This document shows, one piece after another, positions 45,320 through 59,393 of a stretch of 64,000 nucleotides of DNA (positions are counted from its first letter, which is position 1; every line of letters starts with the position of its first letter). Both the position numbers and the translations under genes were made by a program. This DNA comes from Phycomyces nitens. Its lineage: Eukaryota > Mucoromycota > Mucoromycetes > Mucorales > Phycomycetaceae. Under the pieces are notes generated by a model. The model worked only from the letters and a program-made list of their open reading frames with translations, was not told the DNA's origin and did no database searches. The DNA lies in the NCBI GenBank assembly GCA_022702545.1, contig JAHRBC010000003.1, positions 1,674,001 through 1,738,000 on the forward strand, written 5' to 3'.

Positions 45320-47395
45320 ATGTTAATGTCCATACTCAAATCAAACCAGCCTCTCAAGACAACCGGCAACAACCTGGTCGGTCTATGGCGGCCATCTTTT
45401 GTCAAAGTAGACCAGCGCCTGTTTGTGTTTGGAGGAGGAGGAAATGTAACAAACGATCTCCACGTCCTACACCTAACCGATATGCGATGGGAGACGATCC
45501 AGGTAAACCCATTTGGCTAAACAACTGCTGCTAACCTTTTTTCTTTTTTTTTTAAATAATAATAATAATAAAAAGAATATCAAGGGCACGTCTCCCTGTA
45601 AGCGCTATGGCCATACTGCCACACTTTGGAACAATTGCATCCTTGTCTTTGGTAAGCATATACATACCAGTCAAACCCAAGTCCGATCCATTTACCCCTT
45701 TTCCGCAGGTGGTTGTAATGAATTCCAGGAATATTGCAACGATGTCCACATCTTTGATCTCGATAAATTCACCTGGTTCCAACCAAAGACTACTGGTGCA
45801 ATACCAGCACGCTATCTCCATAGTGCGGTTGCCCATGACGACAAATTATTTATCTATGGAGGATTCGCCAAGAATTCAGATTGTAAGGCTTGTTAGATTT
45901 GAATATAGACCTCATATATGTTGCTAGGCACATTTGTACTAGATGAACTCAACGTACTCGACCTCAAATCGATGAATTGGTCAAAGCATGGCACAGTGCC
46001 TCCACGCTACAATCACTCTGCAACAATCATAGGCAACAAGATGTATATTTATGCTGGCAAGGACGAACAAGGGTGCACAGTATCAGATCTCTTTTCTATC
46101 CACCTCGAATGTCCTCCTTATGTACCTCACCTGGTCCTCAATGGATCTCACTCAAATTCAACCAACCAAATGGTTCTCCTAAAGAGCCAGCACTTTTGCG
46201 AGGCTGTCTGCGGAAAACTGCTGGTGTTTGGACGCTACCTGGCAGACGGTCAATCGACACCTTCTGATGCAACCTATGGTCTCTGGATGCTCAATCTCGA
46301 TCGGCTCGAATGGGAGAGACAAGAATGCAATGCAAATTTCCAAGTAGGCGGTTGGAATTACTTTACCGTCCTGTCTGAGAACATGCAGTCTTGTGAGACT
46401 GGCGAGACTGGCGTCAAGGTCAACAACCTCTTCTTTCTCGGGAATACGGACCCTTTTAGACCCCAGGGCTACGATCATTTTCGGTTTGTTGCCATGACTA
46501 CCCACCAGCCTACTTACTTCTTTACCATAGAGATGCGCTCATAATCAACGGAGAGTCGCTCGGATTGTACGACATCCCGGCTCTGGCATGCATGAATGAA
46601 TTTGGACACCTCCTGAATAGCCCCCAACTGTCTGACTTTGTGATCGTACCTGCAGGCGGCCAGGCTTTTCACGTCCACCAGGTGATTCTGATGACGCGCT
46701 GGCCGCATTTCAGGAATATCTACAAGTCCGGGATGGTCGAGGTCCAGCAGGGCAGGATGGAGATGCCTGAGCCGCCAGAAGTAGTCCAGGCATTTCTGAC
46801 CTATATTTACAGCGACAACCTGGACCCAAATACTTCTTGTCGGATAGTGTGTGAAGTGCTGGTGCTTGCGAATATGTACCTTTTGCATCGTCTAAAGAAA
46901 ATCTGCTGCAAGCGACTTTATCAACAGCACCTGACAGTAGAGCACTGTGGACTGATATTCGAAAAGGCTATCCTGTCCGAGGAAAACGGACTTCGGCTAC
47001 TTGTACTCGACTTTATCTTTAAGAACTATGGAGCAGTCCTCAAAAGCAATGTGTTGCTGGAAATGCCCTTGATGATACGCCAGGAATTCCTCCAGGCCGT
47101 TCCAGACGAAGCCGTCTTGGAAGTAACCCGTTCACGCTTCTCGCACGTCAGTCCTTCCAAGACTGCCTTGTCGTCTGTTGCGGCTGCAATGACCAGCCAC
47201 ACTGGCAATATCTCCATTACTCCTCTCAACCATCCCTATGCAATCAACTATAGTCTCAGATCAAACACCTTTAGCAGGACAAATTCTCCACCCGTGGTAT
47301 CACGAATGCGGCACAATAGGACCAATGTCGTGGTTTCGACTAGCATCCTTTCCTCCAATACTACTCCAACCAGTGGTATGAGTGTAGGCGTATAG
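45320..47395 (+). CDS. Kelch-repeat plus BTB domain protein
   Basis: Five exons (45320-45502, 45576-45651, 45709-45882, 45928-46483, 46531-47395), 617 residues, ATG at 45320. N-terminal half: kelch repeats such as 'QRLFVFGGGGNVTNDLHVL', 'RYGHTATLWNNCILVFG', 'RYLHSAVAHDDKLFIYGGFA' and 'RYNHSATIIGNKMYIYAGKD'. C-terminal BTB domain from about residue 360 to 460: 'LSDFVIVPAGGQAFHVHQVI', 'FRNIYKSGMVEVQQGRMEMP', 'FLTYIYSDNL', followed by a BACK-like helical stretch and a low-complexity Ser/Thr tail. Order (kelch first, BTB second) matches LZTR1/Ral2-type proteins rather than animal KLHL proteins; these act as CUL3 substrate adaptors or Ras-pathway regulators. No signal peptide. The exact orthologue is unknown. 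Confidence 0.88.
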
Positions 47396-47757
47396 ACCAA
47401 TTTTTTATTATTATTATTTTTATTATTTATTTATTTATTCTTAAATGTAATTATATATATATATACATATTTTTTTTTAATTTAAAAAATACCTCCCCCC
47501 TCCCCCCTCCCCCTCCCCTCCTCTTTAGATTCCTTTATTTAATTTAATGTAAAATCTTTATAATCTTGTTTTGAAATCAATCTGCCATTCGAATGTCAAA
47601 ATGTATTTTATATAATGATGCACTCCACGCGCACCTGTTGTTAACCTTTTTATCTTTTTATCTTTTTTCTTTCTTTTCTTTTTACCCCTGATGGTACTTG
47701 TACTTGATTAAATATGAAGAAGAAGAAGAAGAAACCAACATCATTGTGGCCTACCAT
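47396..47757. repeat. Convergent intergenic with TTA, poly-C/T and AAG repeats
   Basis: 362 bp. (TTA)n at about 47402-47440, a CT-type cccccctccc tract at 47494-47520, and (AAG)n at 47716-47731. Nothing coding. Confidence 0.55.
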
Positions 47758-48675
47758 TCAGCCTGTCCTTCCATTGCCCTTCCGAGTGTCTATTCCCCCT
47801 CTCGCAATCAGTTTTTCCCATTTCCCTCTTATTCCCTCATTTACCTCTTGAGACGGGCAATGGTCGGCAACATATGCTGGTTCCTGGATACAAAACGATG
47901 CCTGGCTATCGTGCGATCCACTGCTGATGCTCGTTCTCTGAATCAAACTGGGCTGGTAGCCATCCAGAATACGAAAAGACAGATTGTCTGTGGGGTGTTT
48001 GGTGCATGGCGACAGGGCAGGCACTTCTTCTTCATCATCCTCATCCTCATCCTCGGGTTTCTGAATCACATGGCGATGGATCAATGATGCACCATATGCC
48101 TTTGAGCTCTGAGCCCAATAGAGAATAGCAAGGCGGTAGAGAGTATAGTTGGGAAAGTGATGGTGCAATTGAATGTTCCAGTGATCCAGCACTAAGTAAA
48201 CATGTAATGATCAACCCTCAAAAAAAAAGAGAGAGAAAGAGGAATTGCTGTTTGGGTTACCTTGGAATACACCATAGATCATCCAGTAGGTCAACCATGC
48301 CTTGTAGGTATCGGGTTCTTGGTGATCTGTTTGCTTGACCAGTTGCCAGCATTGCCAGAGTGGGTAGAGGGTGCCGACTAGCTGGACAACCAAGAATCTC
48401 GAATGATCAAACGATCGTTTCATTGCCCATGCTGCGCCAGCTGTGGTGCCCAGGAACAGCGGCACAGGTGGGAATCCTCTACGGATGAGGAATCGAAAGA
48501 ATGCAGCCTTTGCATAGACACCTTCCAGAGATCGCAGACGAGAAACGCATGGTCGGGTGATTGGTAGGGAAATAAGGGCGAGATGGATGGGTGACTGTTG
48601 ATTTACAGTGTCGACCCAGCGGGTGAGCAGGGTAGAGGTGGCATAGCAGCCATCTGGGGTATCATCACTGGACAT
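47758..48675 (-). CDS. TB2/DP1/HVA22 (REEP/Yop1-like) ER membrane protein
   Basis: Family members shape tubular ER through wedge-like hairpins. Exons 48261-48675 and 47758-48191, 282 residues, ATG at 48675. The diagnostic domain sits across the junction: 'LVGTLYPLWQCWQLVKQTDH', 'YKAWLTYWMIYGVFQVLDHW', 'LYRLAILYWAQSSKAYGASL'. The ...YPxxxxxxxxxx...WLxYWxxxxxxxxxE/D.. pattern is characteristic. The N-terminus has no clear signal peptide but has a hydrophobic stretch ('AAFFRFLIRRGFPPVPLFLG'). The C-terminal 100 residues are disordered with an acidic run ('PEDEDEDDEEEVPAL'). It is a divergent member, longer than Yop1/REEP5; whether it shapes tubules or does something else is unknown. Confidence 0.8.
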
Positions 48676-48790
48676 GATAACTACTGATATCAATATAGTT
48701 AAACAAAACTTGGGCAATGGAATATAAAGAAGAAGAAGAAGAAGAAGTTTGCGGGGATGGAATACAAAAAAACTATCTTTATTCAGGCCA
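48676..48790. repeat. Short spacer with (AAG)n tract
   Basis: 115 bp between two minus-strand genes, with (AAG)n at 48728-48747. Probably cyclin 3' end and HVA22 promoter. Confidence 0.5.
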
Positions 48791-49862
48791 TCAAAGACAT
48801 GTGATACCGAGGCAAGTCTGGGGATCCTCTAGAATCGAGCCGGCCAATCCATCAGTGCGGAACATCCAGTCCACTGCCAATGTCACAATGTGTTCCTGCA
48901 GAGGTTCCAATCCGGCCATTGTCCAGTGGTTCTGGGCAAGCATATATTCAGTCGATACAACAACAGTTGCCATTGTGGCCACAGTTGCTGCATATACGAC
49001 GCAGATCCCAGTCACAACCTTTGCCAGCAGCATCATGGCTTCCATCGGCCTCAAAGTGAACTTTAGTCGGTCTGCGTAAAAGGGTACAAGTGACTGGCTA
49101 AGAACATTGATGTCATGGTAGGACAGTCCATTCAAGAATGGATTCAGCTGGCGAGCATGCACTCGAAAGTCTAGATAGGCACAAAAGTCATCGTAATGTG
49201 TAAGAGGCACAAACAGTCGGTATTCCATTGAGCCCATCAGTTGTCGTTCGAGGCTATTGATCTGTTGCAAGCTATAGGCACCAAGAGTATGGTCAACCCA
49301 GTCCAAGTTGGTCCACGTCACATCATCCAGGAACTTGTCTGCTACAACAATGCACGCCATAAAGAGATCTCTCGGTTGTTTCCATTGTACAAGACGTCTT
49401 TTGCCATGGCACAGCTGGTCCATGTACCACAAGCACACCACCAGAGACGAGCAAGAGGTTTGCGCACGCACCAGAGTACGTCGAATGAAATTCACATGGG
49501 ACCGCCAAGACTCATACGCATGCACAGCCGACTCCACTAGTCCGTTTCCTTCACTCCAGCTAGCCATCCAGGCCCCAGCCAGATCTATACAGTCAATGTG
49601 TTTACTCTAGCTCTGTTGGTCTGCCATGCTAATTACCAATAAGTTCAAGAGGGATCCGTCGAGTACACAGATCGTCCTGCAGACTTTGTCGATAGCCCTG
49701 TCGAGAACCCAATAAATGGAGTACTTTTTTGTTGAATTAAAGTTTCTTTTTGTTGTTGTTGGAAAATCGGTCTACTCTTACTGAAGATTCTATAATATGC
49801 TTCATCCGATCTCGTTCGGATTGTTCTTTACGCAAGATTGAGCGCTTTGGATTTCGGGTCAT
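48791..49862 (-). CDS. PHO80/PCL-type cyclin
   Basis: Regulatory partner of a Pho85-type cyclin-dependent kinase. Exons 49782-49862, 49637-49697 and 48791-49584, 311 residues. The start at 49862 ('MTRNPKRSILRKEQSERDRM') was preferred over a later internal ATG because two upstream exons join in frame and add a natural leader ('LCTRRIPLELIDLAGAW'). Cyclin box: 'SLVVCLWYMDQL', 'PRDLFMACIVVADKFLDDVT', 'YSLQQINSLERQLMGSMEYR', 'LFVPLTHYDDFCAYL', the typical L..L.Y.DRL ... FLAALIVADKFL ... ELN.LE...L..L.F.L.V order. The C-terminal third is helical and Ala/Val-rich ('VVYAATVATMATVVV'). Divergent from TACO1 across 233 bp. Which process it serves (phosphate, polarity, glycogen) cannot be told. Confidence 0.83.
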
Positions 49863-50095
49863 TAATGAGGTTGAGGTTGAGGTTGAGAAAGAGAGAAAGA
49901 AAGAGAGAAGAATTCGGGGATCAGATTATTCCCAAAAAAGGGAGGGCTTTTTGTAGAAAATCTCCACCAAAAAAATAAAATAAAAATAAAATAAAAATAA
50001 ATTGGACATGAATACATAATATAAAATAAAATAAAATAATAATAAACTAAAAAAAGAGAGCTTCTTTGACCTTTTACATTACATTGATCTGCATA
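49863..50095. promoter_or_regulatory. Divergent promoter, cyclin / TACO1
   Basis: 233 bp; contains (TTGAGG)n at 49868-49888 next to the cyclin ATG and A-rich AAAT runs. Nothing else. Confidence 0.45.
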
Positions 50096-51398
50096 ATGGC
50101 CAGTCTTTTTCGCTCATTTACAGGACTTGTTCGCCAACCAGCCATCACTCGTACCATTCAGCCTGGTGTCATGGCAGCAATGACCCTCAAGGCCTCGCCA
50201 TTTGACCAACGTCGTTTTGCTGTTAGTCTTTTTTTTGCTTTGTTTTGTTGTGTTATTCAAGGGAACTAGGGTCATTTTCTTTAAAATTTATTCTTTCTTG
50301 CGCCTTGATTTTTAATAAAAAACTTGATAATGTCTAATAGGGACACAACAAATGGAGTAAAGTAAAGCACACAAAGGGTGCCAAGGATGCAAAGAAGAGC
50401 AAGCTCTATTCAAAAATCTCTCTTGAAATTGTATCGGCTGTCAGAGGTAAATCAAGGAACCGTATTCTTCAAAGCCAGCTGCTCCTGGGATTTCTAACCG
50501 TATTTTTTGCAAGTGTAGCTGGTGGACCCGATGCTGCCATAAACTCTAGGTTGGCGGCTGTTCTTAACCGTGCAAAGGCAGCCAGTATGCCCAAGGACAA
50601 TGTCGAGGGTGCCCTGAAAAAGGTACTTTAGGCCAGATATCTTCTTCTGGGGGCTCAAGAGAGTTGCTTGTAATTATTCTAGGCAAACAACAAGGACAAG
50701 GATACTTTGGAGGACATTATCTATGAATGCTATGGCCCAGGTGGCATTGCCATGATCATGTAGGTTTGGATAATCTAATTCACTCATTCTTGACTCATTT
50801 AATGACATTTATTAGCGAGACAGTCACTGACAAGAAGTCAAGGACAGTAAAGGAAGTCAAGGAGGTCCTGAACCGTCTTGGGCAAGTGATCTGACTAGGT
50901 TGCTTTGGCTGCCTTGAGCACCAAAATCAATAGATGTTAATCAGCTTTTTTGTATATATACATATATATATATCTAGTGGTTCAGTGTCTTCGGTAGGAT
51001 GGCTGTTTGAGAAAAAGGGAAAGATCGTATTTGCTGCTGGAGAAACTGGCCATTCGGTTGAAGAAATGATGGACTCGGCCATTGAAGTTGGTGCAGAAGA
51101 CATGGAAGACGACGAAGACCTTGTAGAGGTAACTAAACCTCGATGACATCCAGATGTTTATTTTGGTTTATGTTAGATTACTTGCGATTATTCGCAGCTC
51201 AACAGCATCAGTCAGACCCTTACACAGCAAAAGTATGAAGTGCAGCAGATGGAGGCCACCTATGTACCAAACACTTCTGTCGAGATTATCGATAAAGACA
51301 CCCTTGAACAGGTTGTCCGTTGTCTGGATGACATGGAGAACCTAGACGATGTGGTCAAGATCCATTGCAATGCCATTCTTCCAGGTCAAGAAGAGTAA
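50096..51398 (+). CDS. Mitochondrial translational activator, TACO1/YebC family
   Basis: YebC/TACO1 proteins help mitochondrial ribosomes through difficult stretches and support Cox1 synthesis. Seven exons (50096-50221, 50341-50446, 50519-50622, 50683-50759, 50816-50881, 50978-51128, 51177-51398), 283 residues. A mitochondrial presequence precedes the mature start ('MASLFRSFTGLVRQPAITRT'). Core motifs: 'GHNKWSKVKHTKGAKDAKKS', 'SRLAAVLNRAKAASMPKDNV', 'YECYGPGGIAMIIETVTDKK', 'GGSVSSVGWLFEKKGKIVF'. Family order and length are normal. Intron 5 (50882-50977) starts GCAAGT; any GT site nearby breaks the frame, so a GC-AG intron is required. Confidence 0.94.
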
Positions 51399-51468
51399 AT
51401 AATTTATTAGATGTCGCCTTATGGTTCAATGCTGTTTATGTATAATAGAATAAAAATGAGTCAAAGTT

Positions 51469-54926
<3,458 letters not shown>

Positions 54927-55098
54927 GAATGTATATAATGGCAAACAGTTGATGAATATAAAGTGAACTGTTGCTTACTTTGGTCGACTAAATCTCCGCC
55001 CTCAGTCTCTCAGCCAAGAAAGGAGAAGATGAAATTTAGAGTATTTCGATTGTTTTTAATATTAATTATTATTATTATTACTATCTAAAAAAAAAGTC

Positions 55099-55933
55099 TT
55101 AATAAATCTCATCAAAGGGGCGGGTGTCGGCAAAGCAGCTGTCAAATACACTTGCAACCGCACGTTCGGCATCTTCTCTGGATTCGCAGGAAGGGTTGGA
55201 AAGCAGTGACAATACTGCACGACGCTTTACACATGCCTGGTGCTGTTTGGTAAAGCTATAAAAGCCACGGCCGAACTCAGCCAGCATGCCACAATCACCA
55301 CCCAAACTGGCCGCACGGACCTAATTACAAAAAAAACACGCACGTCTCATTAGTACCATTATTAATATATATATACCTATATTTGATCTTACTTCACTAC
55401 AGGCATGGTGCCTGAGATTCATCCAGTCCACCTTGAACTTTTGGTCATCGTACATGTGAACCATTTCGTGCACCATTGTACGTTCTTGGTGAGCCTTTGA
55501 GTTCAGTTTGTTTTGACACAACAGCACACCGATTTCTGGATTGTAGCCTCCCGAGCGATCTTCATCACAAGGGCTGCAGATAAAGTCGTCTTTTTTGATC
55601 GGCTTTCCTTCTTTCCGTAACTCCTCCATCATAAAACGCACAGGAGGACCTAAAGTCAAGAGAGAAAAAAAGAAAAAAAAGGGGGGTATAATTAAACACA
55701 CGTCTAATCGCCAAGTCCTCTCTTCAACAAGCCTTACTGTTCTTGATAAGATTCTCCTTCCATGTCTCGCATTGTTTGCACTGATATTCCTCAATCTCTC
55801 CATCCAACTGCGATTTGAAACGAGTCGCCTCTTCAGTGCCCATGTTCCCGACCATGTATTGAAATGACTTTGACCATCGCTCCAGGAGCTTCATGTCCTT
55901 GAGAGATCGTTTTTCATTGGCAGATTCGGTCAT
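55099..55933 (-). CDS. ATP23: Mitochondrial inner membrane protease ATP23
   Basis: Metalloprotease of the intermembrane space that matures Atp6 and has a chaperone role. Exons 55738-55933, 55393-55649 and 55099-55320, 224 residues. Zinc site: 'VHEMVHMYD' (His126, Glu127, His130). Cysteines typical of the oxidatively folded family are present ('CKQCETW', 'ICSPCDED', 'LLCQNKLN', 'HHACSEVRAA', 'GGDCGM'). Also conserved 'LRHHACSEVRAASL' and the end 'CFADTRPFDEIY'. There is no classical presequence, which fits a protein imported by the MIA pathway. Start at 55933 gives a leader with the usual length. Confidence 0.95.
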
Positions 55934-56356
55934 GTGGAAAATGTAAAGAGTGTCAAGAAAAGCACCAAGTTATTTACCAGGTTTGTTTCCCCGCCTATAT
56001 CTCCATGTTTATTTTGTTTTTTTTTATAAAAAATATATATATAAAAAGAGTTGTTATACTAGGCCAGGACCAATTTGCAAGCTTATTTATAAACAGAGAT
56101 ATCCAGAACCAATCTATTCATCAATTTTGGTGTTTATTGCATTATCTTGTCATGTAGTGCAATGTCTTTATATTAAAAAAAATGACAGTGAGCCACAGAG
56201 GGTGTCAAGATCAATAGCTGGTAAATATTATATATATATTCTCTGTCCCAAAGGTTTCTCAATCACTCTACCAACCAAAGAGTCTGCATAATTGGCTGTG
56301 AGACGGTTTGGTTAAAGACAATGTTTGAAAAGGCAAGTGTCTGTGGAATCGTTTGC

Positions 56357-56399
<43 letters not shown>

Positions 56400-57103
56400 T
56401 TGACAGGATATTGTGTCAGATACGAAAAAAAATCATGTTGAATATACTCTTTTTTTTTTCAGTGCCACCTTCATTTGGTCTACATGATACCAGCAATATC
56501 TTGCAGAGAACAAAAAGTAGATCTAGAATATATAATCTTGGATTCTCCAGTACAGATTATTTAAAGCGAATAGATTTGTCATGGAATTCAATGCATACAC
56601 ACACACATGGTGGCAATAGAATCTTTTACTACTACAAAAAAAAAGGGCCAGCTATTTTGTTGTAGAAAATAGAGGCAAATTGGTGATGCTCAAATGGATG
56701 AGATCAACTTTATAAACGAATCGACTAGATGATACCCAAGAACCCCTTGCAGAATCTATACTGACCAGCCTGCAGTCCTAAATAGCTAAAAATATTCAGT
56801 CACCGATTTGTGAACAGTTCAGCAAGACAGTAGCAGTCCCCATATTCTGTATGACGTCGAAAACCATTCGTCATCAAGAGGACAAGGAACACGCATAGCA
56901 AATAGGGTACGCGTAGAAGGCCGATATCCAAAAGGTCTAGCTTTCTTCATCCTACTCCCTCCCCTTTCTCCCTTTTGGTAAATAAATAAATATAAATTCA
57001 AAAGCTCTAGGCGTCAAGTTCCAGCATACCTTAACAGCCCACCAAAAAAAAAGATTCCCTCTTTTTTTCCCTTTCTTTCTCTAGTATATTACAATAGTAC
57101 ATC
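55934..57103. repeat. Divergent intergenic region with long (AT)n tract (56360-56393)
   Basis: 1.17 kb between the ATP23 and RPN10 start codons. A 34-base AT dinucleotide tract is directly visible; shorter AT runs lie at 56024-56040. Two open frames of 60-110 codons have no motif. It must hold both promoters; a CT-rich run (57060-57082) precedes RPN10. Confidence 0.6.
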
Positions 57104-58528
57104 ATGGTGTTGGAAGCGTCAATGATTGTGTATGTATCGATAAACGCATCGGAATGCCCAGCAAGCTTATGCTTACGTTTATGCCTTAGAGTCGATAACT
57201 CTGAGTGGATGAGAAACGGTGATTATTCCCCCACTCGTCTGGTAGCCCAGAATGAAGCTGTCAACCTCGTCTTTTCATCAAAAACCCAGGACAATCCTGA
57301 AAGCACAGTTGGATTGATGACCATGGCTGGAAAGAGTCCTGAGGTTCTGGTTACCCTAACATCGGATGTGGGAAGGATCCTTAGTGCCCTTCATAGTGTT
57401 CGTGTTGGTGGCGAATCAGACTTGATGACTGGCATTCAGATTGCTCAGGTAATAAAAAAAAAGACTCATCATATGTTATATGCCGCACCATCTCCGTCAA
57501 CTTATCCACTCACCGCCTCTATATTTAAAAAAATTATTAATATTATCATTATTTAATGGTATAATAGCTTGCATTGAAGCATCGTCAGAACAAAAACCAA
57601 CGTCAGAGAATTATTGTATTTGTGGGCAGCCCAATAGAGACCGATGAGAGAACGTTGATACGATTGGCAAAGAAGATGAAAAAGAACAATGTTGCTGTAG
57701 ACATTGTAAACTTTGGTGAAGAGGCTACAAACACACCCAAGCTCGAAGCCTTTATCAACAGCGTGAACAACAGTGATAATAGGTATGCAAATCTATATAT
57801 AATATGTATTTCAAGAGGGTGCTTTCGGATAACCTTTTTATCTATCTATCAAACAGCCATCTGGTTACCATTCCTCCTGGACCTCATCTGCTGAGCGATA
57901 TGCTGATCTCGACACCAATCATTTCTGGTGAGGAAGGATCTTCGGCAAACTTTGGCTCAAACAGTGGTGCATTTGAATTTGGCATTGATCCCAGTGTGGA
58001 TCCCGAACTCGCTCTGGTAAGTCAAGTCTCTGGGAAACATAAAAGGTACAGGGTTGTTGATTGGTAATGAATAGGCACTGCGTATTTCGTTGGAAGAGGA
58101 AAAGGCCCGTCAAGAAGCAGAGGCTGCAAAGAAGGGCGAGTCATCGGCTCCTGTTGCAGCCAGCTCTACCAGTGTGCCAGTAGAACAATCACACATGTCA
58201 GATGAAGACGCAGAACTACAGGCTGCATTGGCCATGTCTATGAGTCATGTCCAGGCAAGTGTTGTGGGTGGCAGACATTGTGTAGTAGGGTGCTAATGTA
58301 GACAATTGGGTGTACTTTTAGGAGGAGGATGTTGAGATGGGAGATTTAAATGATCAGGATGAACTCCAGAAAGCCTTGGCTCTCTCTATGAATGGCGCGC
58401 AAGACAATGATGCCTCGATGTCTGACATTCTTGGATCTCTTCCTGGTGTTGATGCTAATGATCCTCGTCTCAAGGAGGCAATTGAAGAGATGGACAAGGC
58501 AAAGGATAAGACAAAGGACAAGAAGTAG
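57104..58528 (+). CDS. RPN10: 26S proteasome ubiquitin receptor RPN10 (PSMD4)
   Basis: Non-ATPase subunit of the 19S particle that captures polyubiquitin. Exons 57104-57129, 57190-57448, 57568-57782, 57857-58016, 58075-58254 and 58322-58528, 348 residues. The VWA domain covers about 1-190: '[20 protein letters not shown]', '[18 protein letters not shown]', '[20 protein letters not shown]', '[17 protein letters not shown]'. Ubiquitin-interacting motifs follow: '[20 protein letters not shown]' (about 213), '[15 protein letters not shown]' (about 263) and '[15 protein letters not shown]' (about 291), so three UIM-like helices as in many fungi and animals. Intron 5 (58255-58321) is GC-AG and separates UIM2 from UIM3. 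The end is lysine-rich. Confidence 0.96.
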
Positions 58529-58760
58529 ATACATAAACAAATATAAAGTCAACGAAATGCATTTCCCCTCCCTACCTTATTTCTTCTCCCTCTGGTTCAG
58601 ATCCATCGCCGTTCAATTTTTTTCGTCTTTTTTTTTATATATATATAAAACCAAACAAACCCCAAAAGGCCACTTGTAAAAGCATACGCACTTGCAAACA
58701 AAGAAAAAGAAAGAAAAACATCTTGGCTTATCGTGTTTCCCTTGTTTATTTATTCATTTA
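58529..58760. other. Spacer between RPN10 and the J-domain gene
   Basis: 232 bp on the same strand; T-rich and (AT)n at about 58637-58647. Likely RPN10 3' UTR and the downstream promoter. Confidence 0.45.
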
Positions 58761-59393
58761 ATGTTCCGTCGATCGTTTCATACCACGGTTCGTCTCCATT
58801 CTCGACACAAGGAACATCATTATAACATTCTTGGAATCCATCGCAATGCAGAAAAAAAGACGATTCGGTCTCAGTACTATCGTCTCTCTAAAAAGTATCA
58901 CCCTGATCTGAATCCCAACAACCCTGAAGCACACAAGGCTTTCCTAGAGATAAATGAAGCCTATGCTGTGTTGGGCAATGAGGCCAGCAGACGACAGTAT
59001 GACGAAAGCATGGACTACCAGCCACCTACAAATGTCAGAAATGTCCGTCCAAATGGACCATCGGCCTCATGGCATGCCAGAGCGCGTCAACCACGTAATA
59101 CTGGATCAGCGAGTGCTCGAGCACAGGCCGAACAGCGTGAAAGCAAACACTTTAACCAACAGGCCAATTTTACACACCACTATGAATCTGAAGAGAAAAG
59201 ACGCCAAGAGCGTGTTCGACAGTCTACGAATCGACGAAAGGCAGCTGGTCTTGAGGAAGAACATACAATTAGCACTGAGTCTCGCACAGAGAGTGTCTGG
59301 GCACGAATTTGGCGACTTTCAATTGTCTTGGGTGCAATTTGGTACGCACACAAGTCATGGAAAGAGAAGCAAGCCAAAGATAAGAAGCAATAG
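58761..59393 (+). CDS. Mitochondrial J-domain protein, DNAJC30-like
   Basis: Intronless 210-residue protein. A presequence-like start ('MFRRSFHTTVRLHSRHKEHH') leads to a J domain of about residues 20-86: 'HYNILGIHRNAEKKTIRSQY', 'YRLSKKYHPDLNPNNPEAHK' with the HPD motif, and 'FLEINEAYAVLGNEASRRQY'. The middle is basic and disordered ('QPRNTGSASARAQAEQRES'). A short hydrophobic span near 180-197 ('ARIWRLSIVLGAIWYAHKSW') may anchor it in the inner membrane, before a lysine-rich tail. This matches DNAJC30, a J protein linked to complex I repair, better than the Pam18/Zim17 types. The first ATG (58761) follows an A-rich leader. Confidence 0.88.
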   Translation: MFRRSFHTTVRLHSRHKEHHYNILGIHRNAEKKTIRSQYYRLSKKYHPDLNPNNPEAHKAFLEINEAYAVLGNEASRRQYDESMDYQPPTNVRNVRPNGPSASWHARARQPRNTGSASARAQAEQRESKHFNQQANFTHHYESEEKRRQERVRQSTNRRKAAGLEEEHTISTESRTESVWARIWRLSIVLGAIWYAHKSWKEKQAKDKKQ

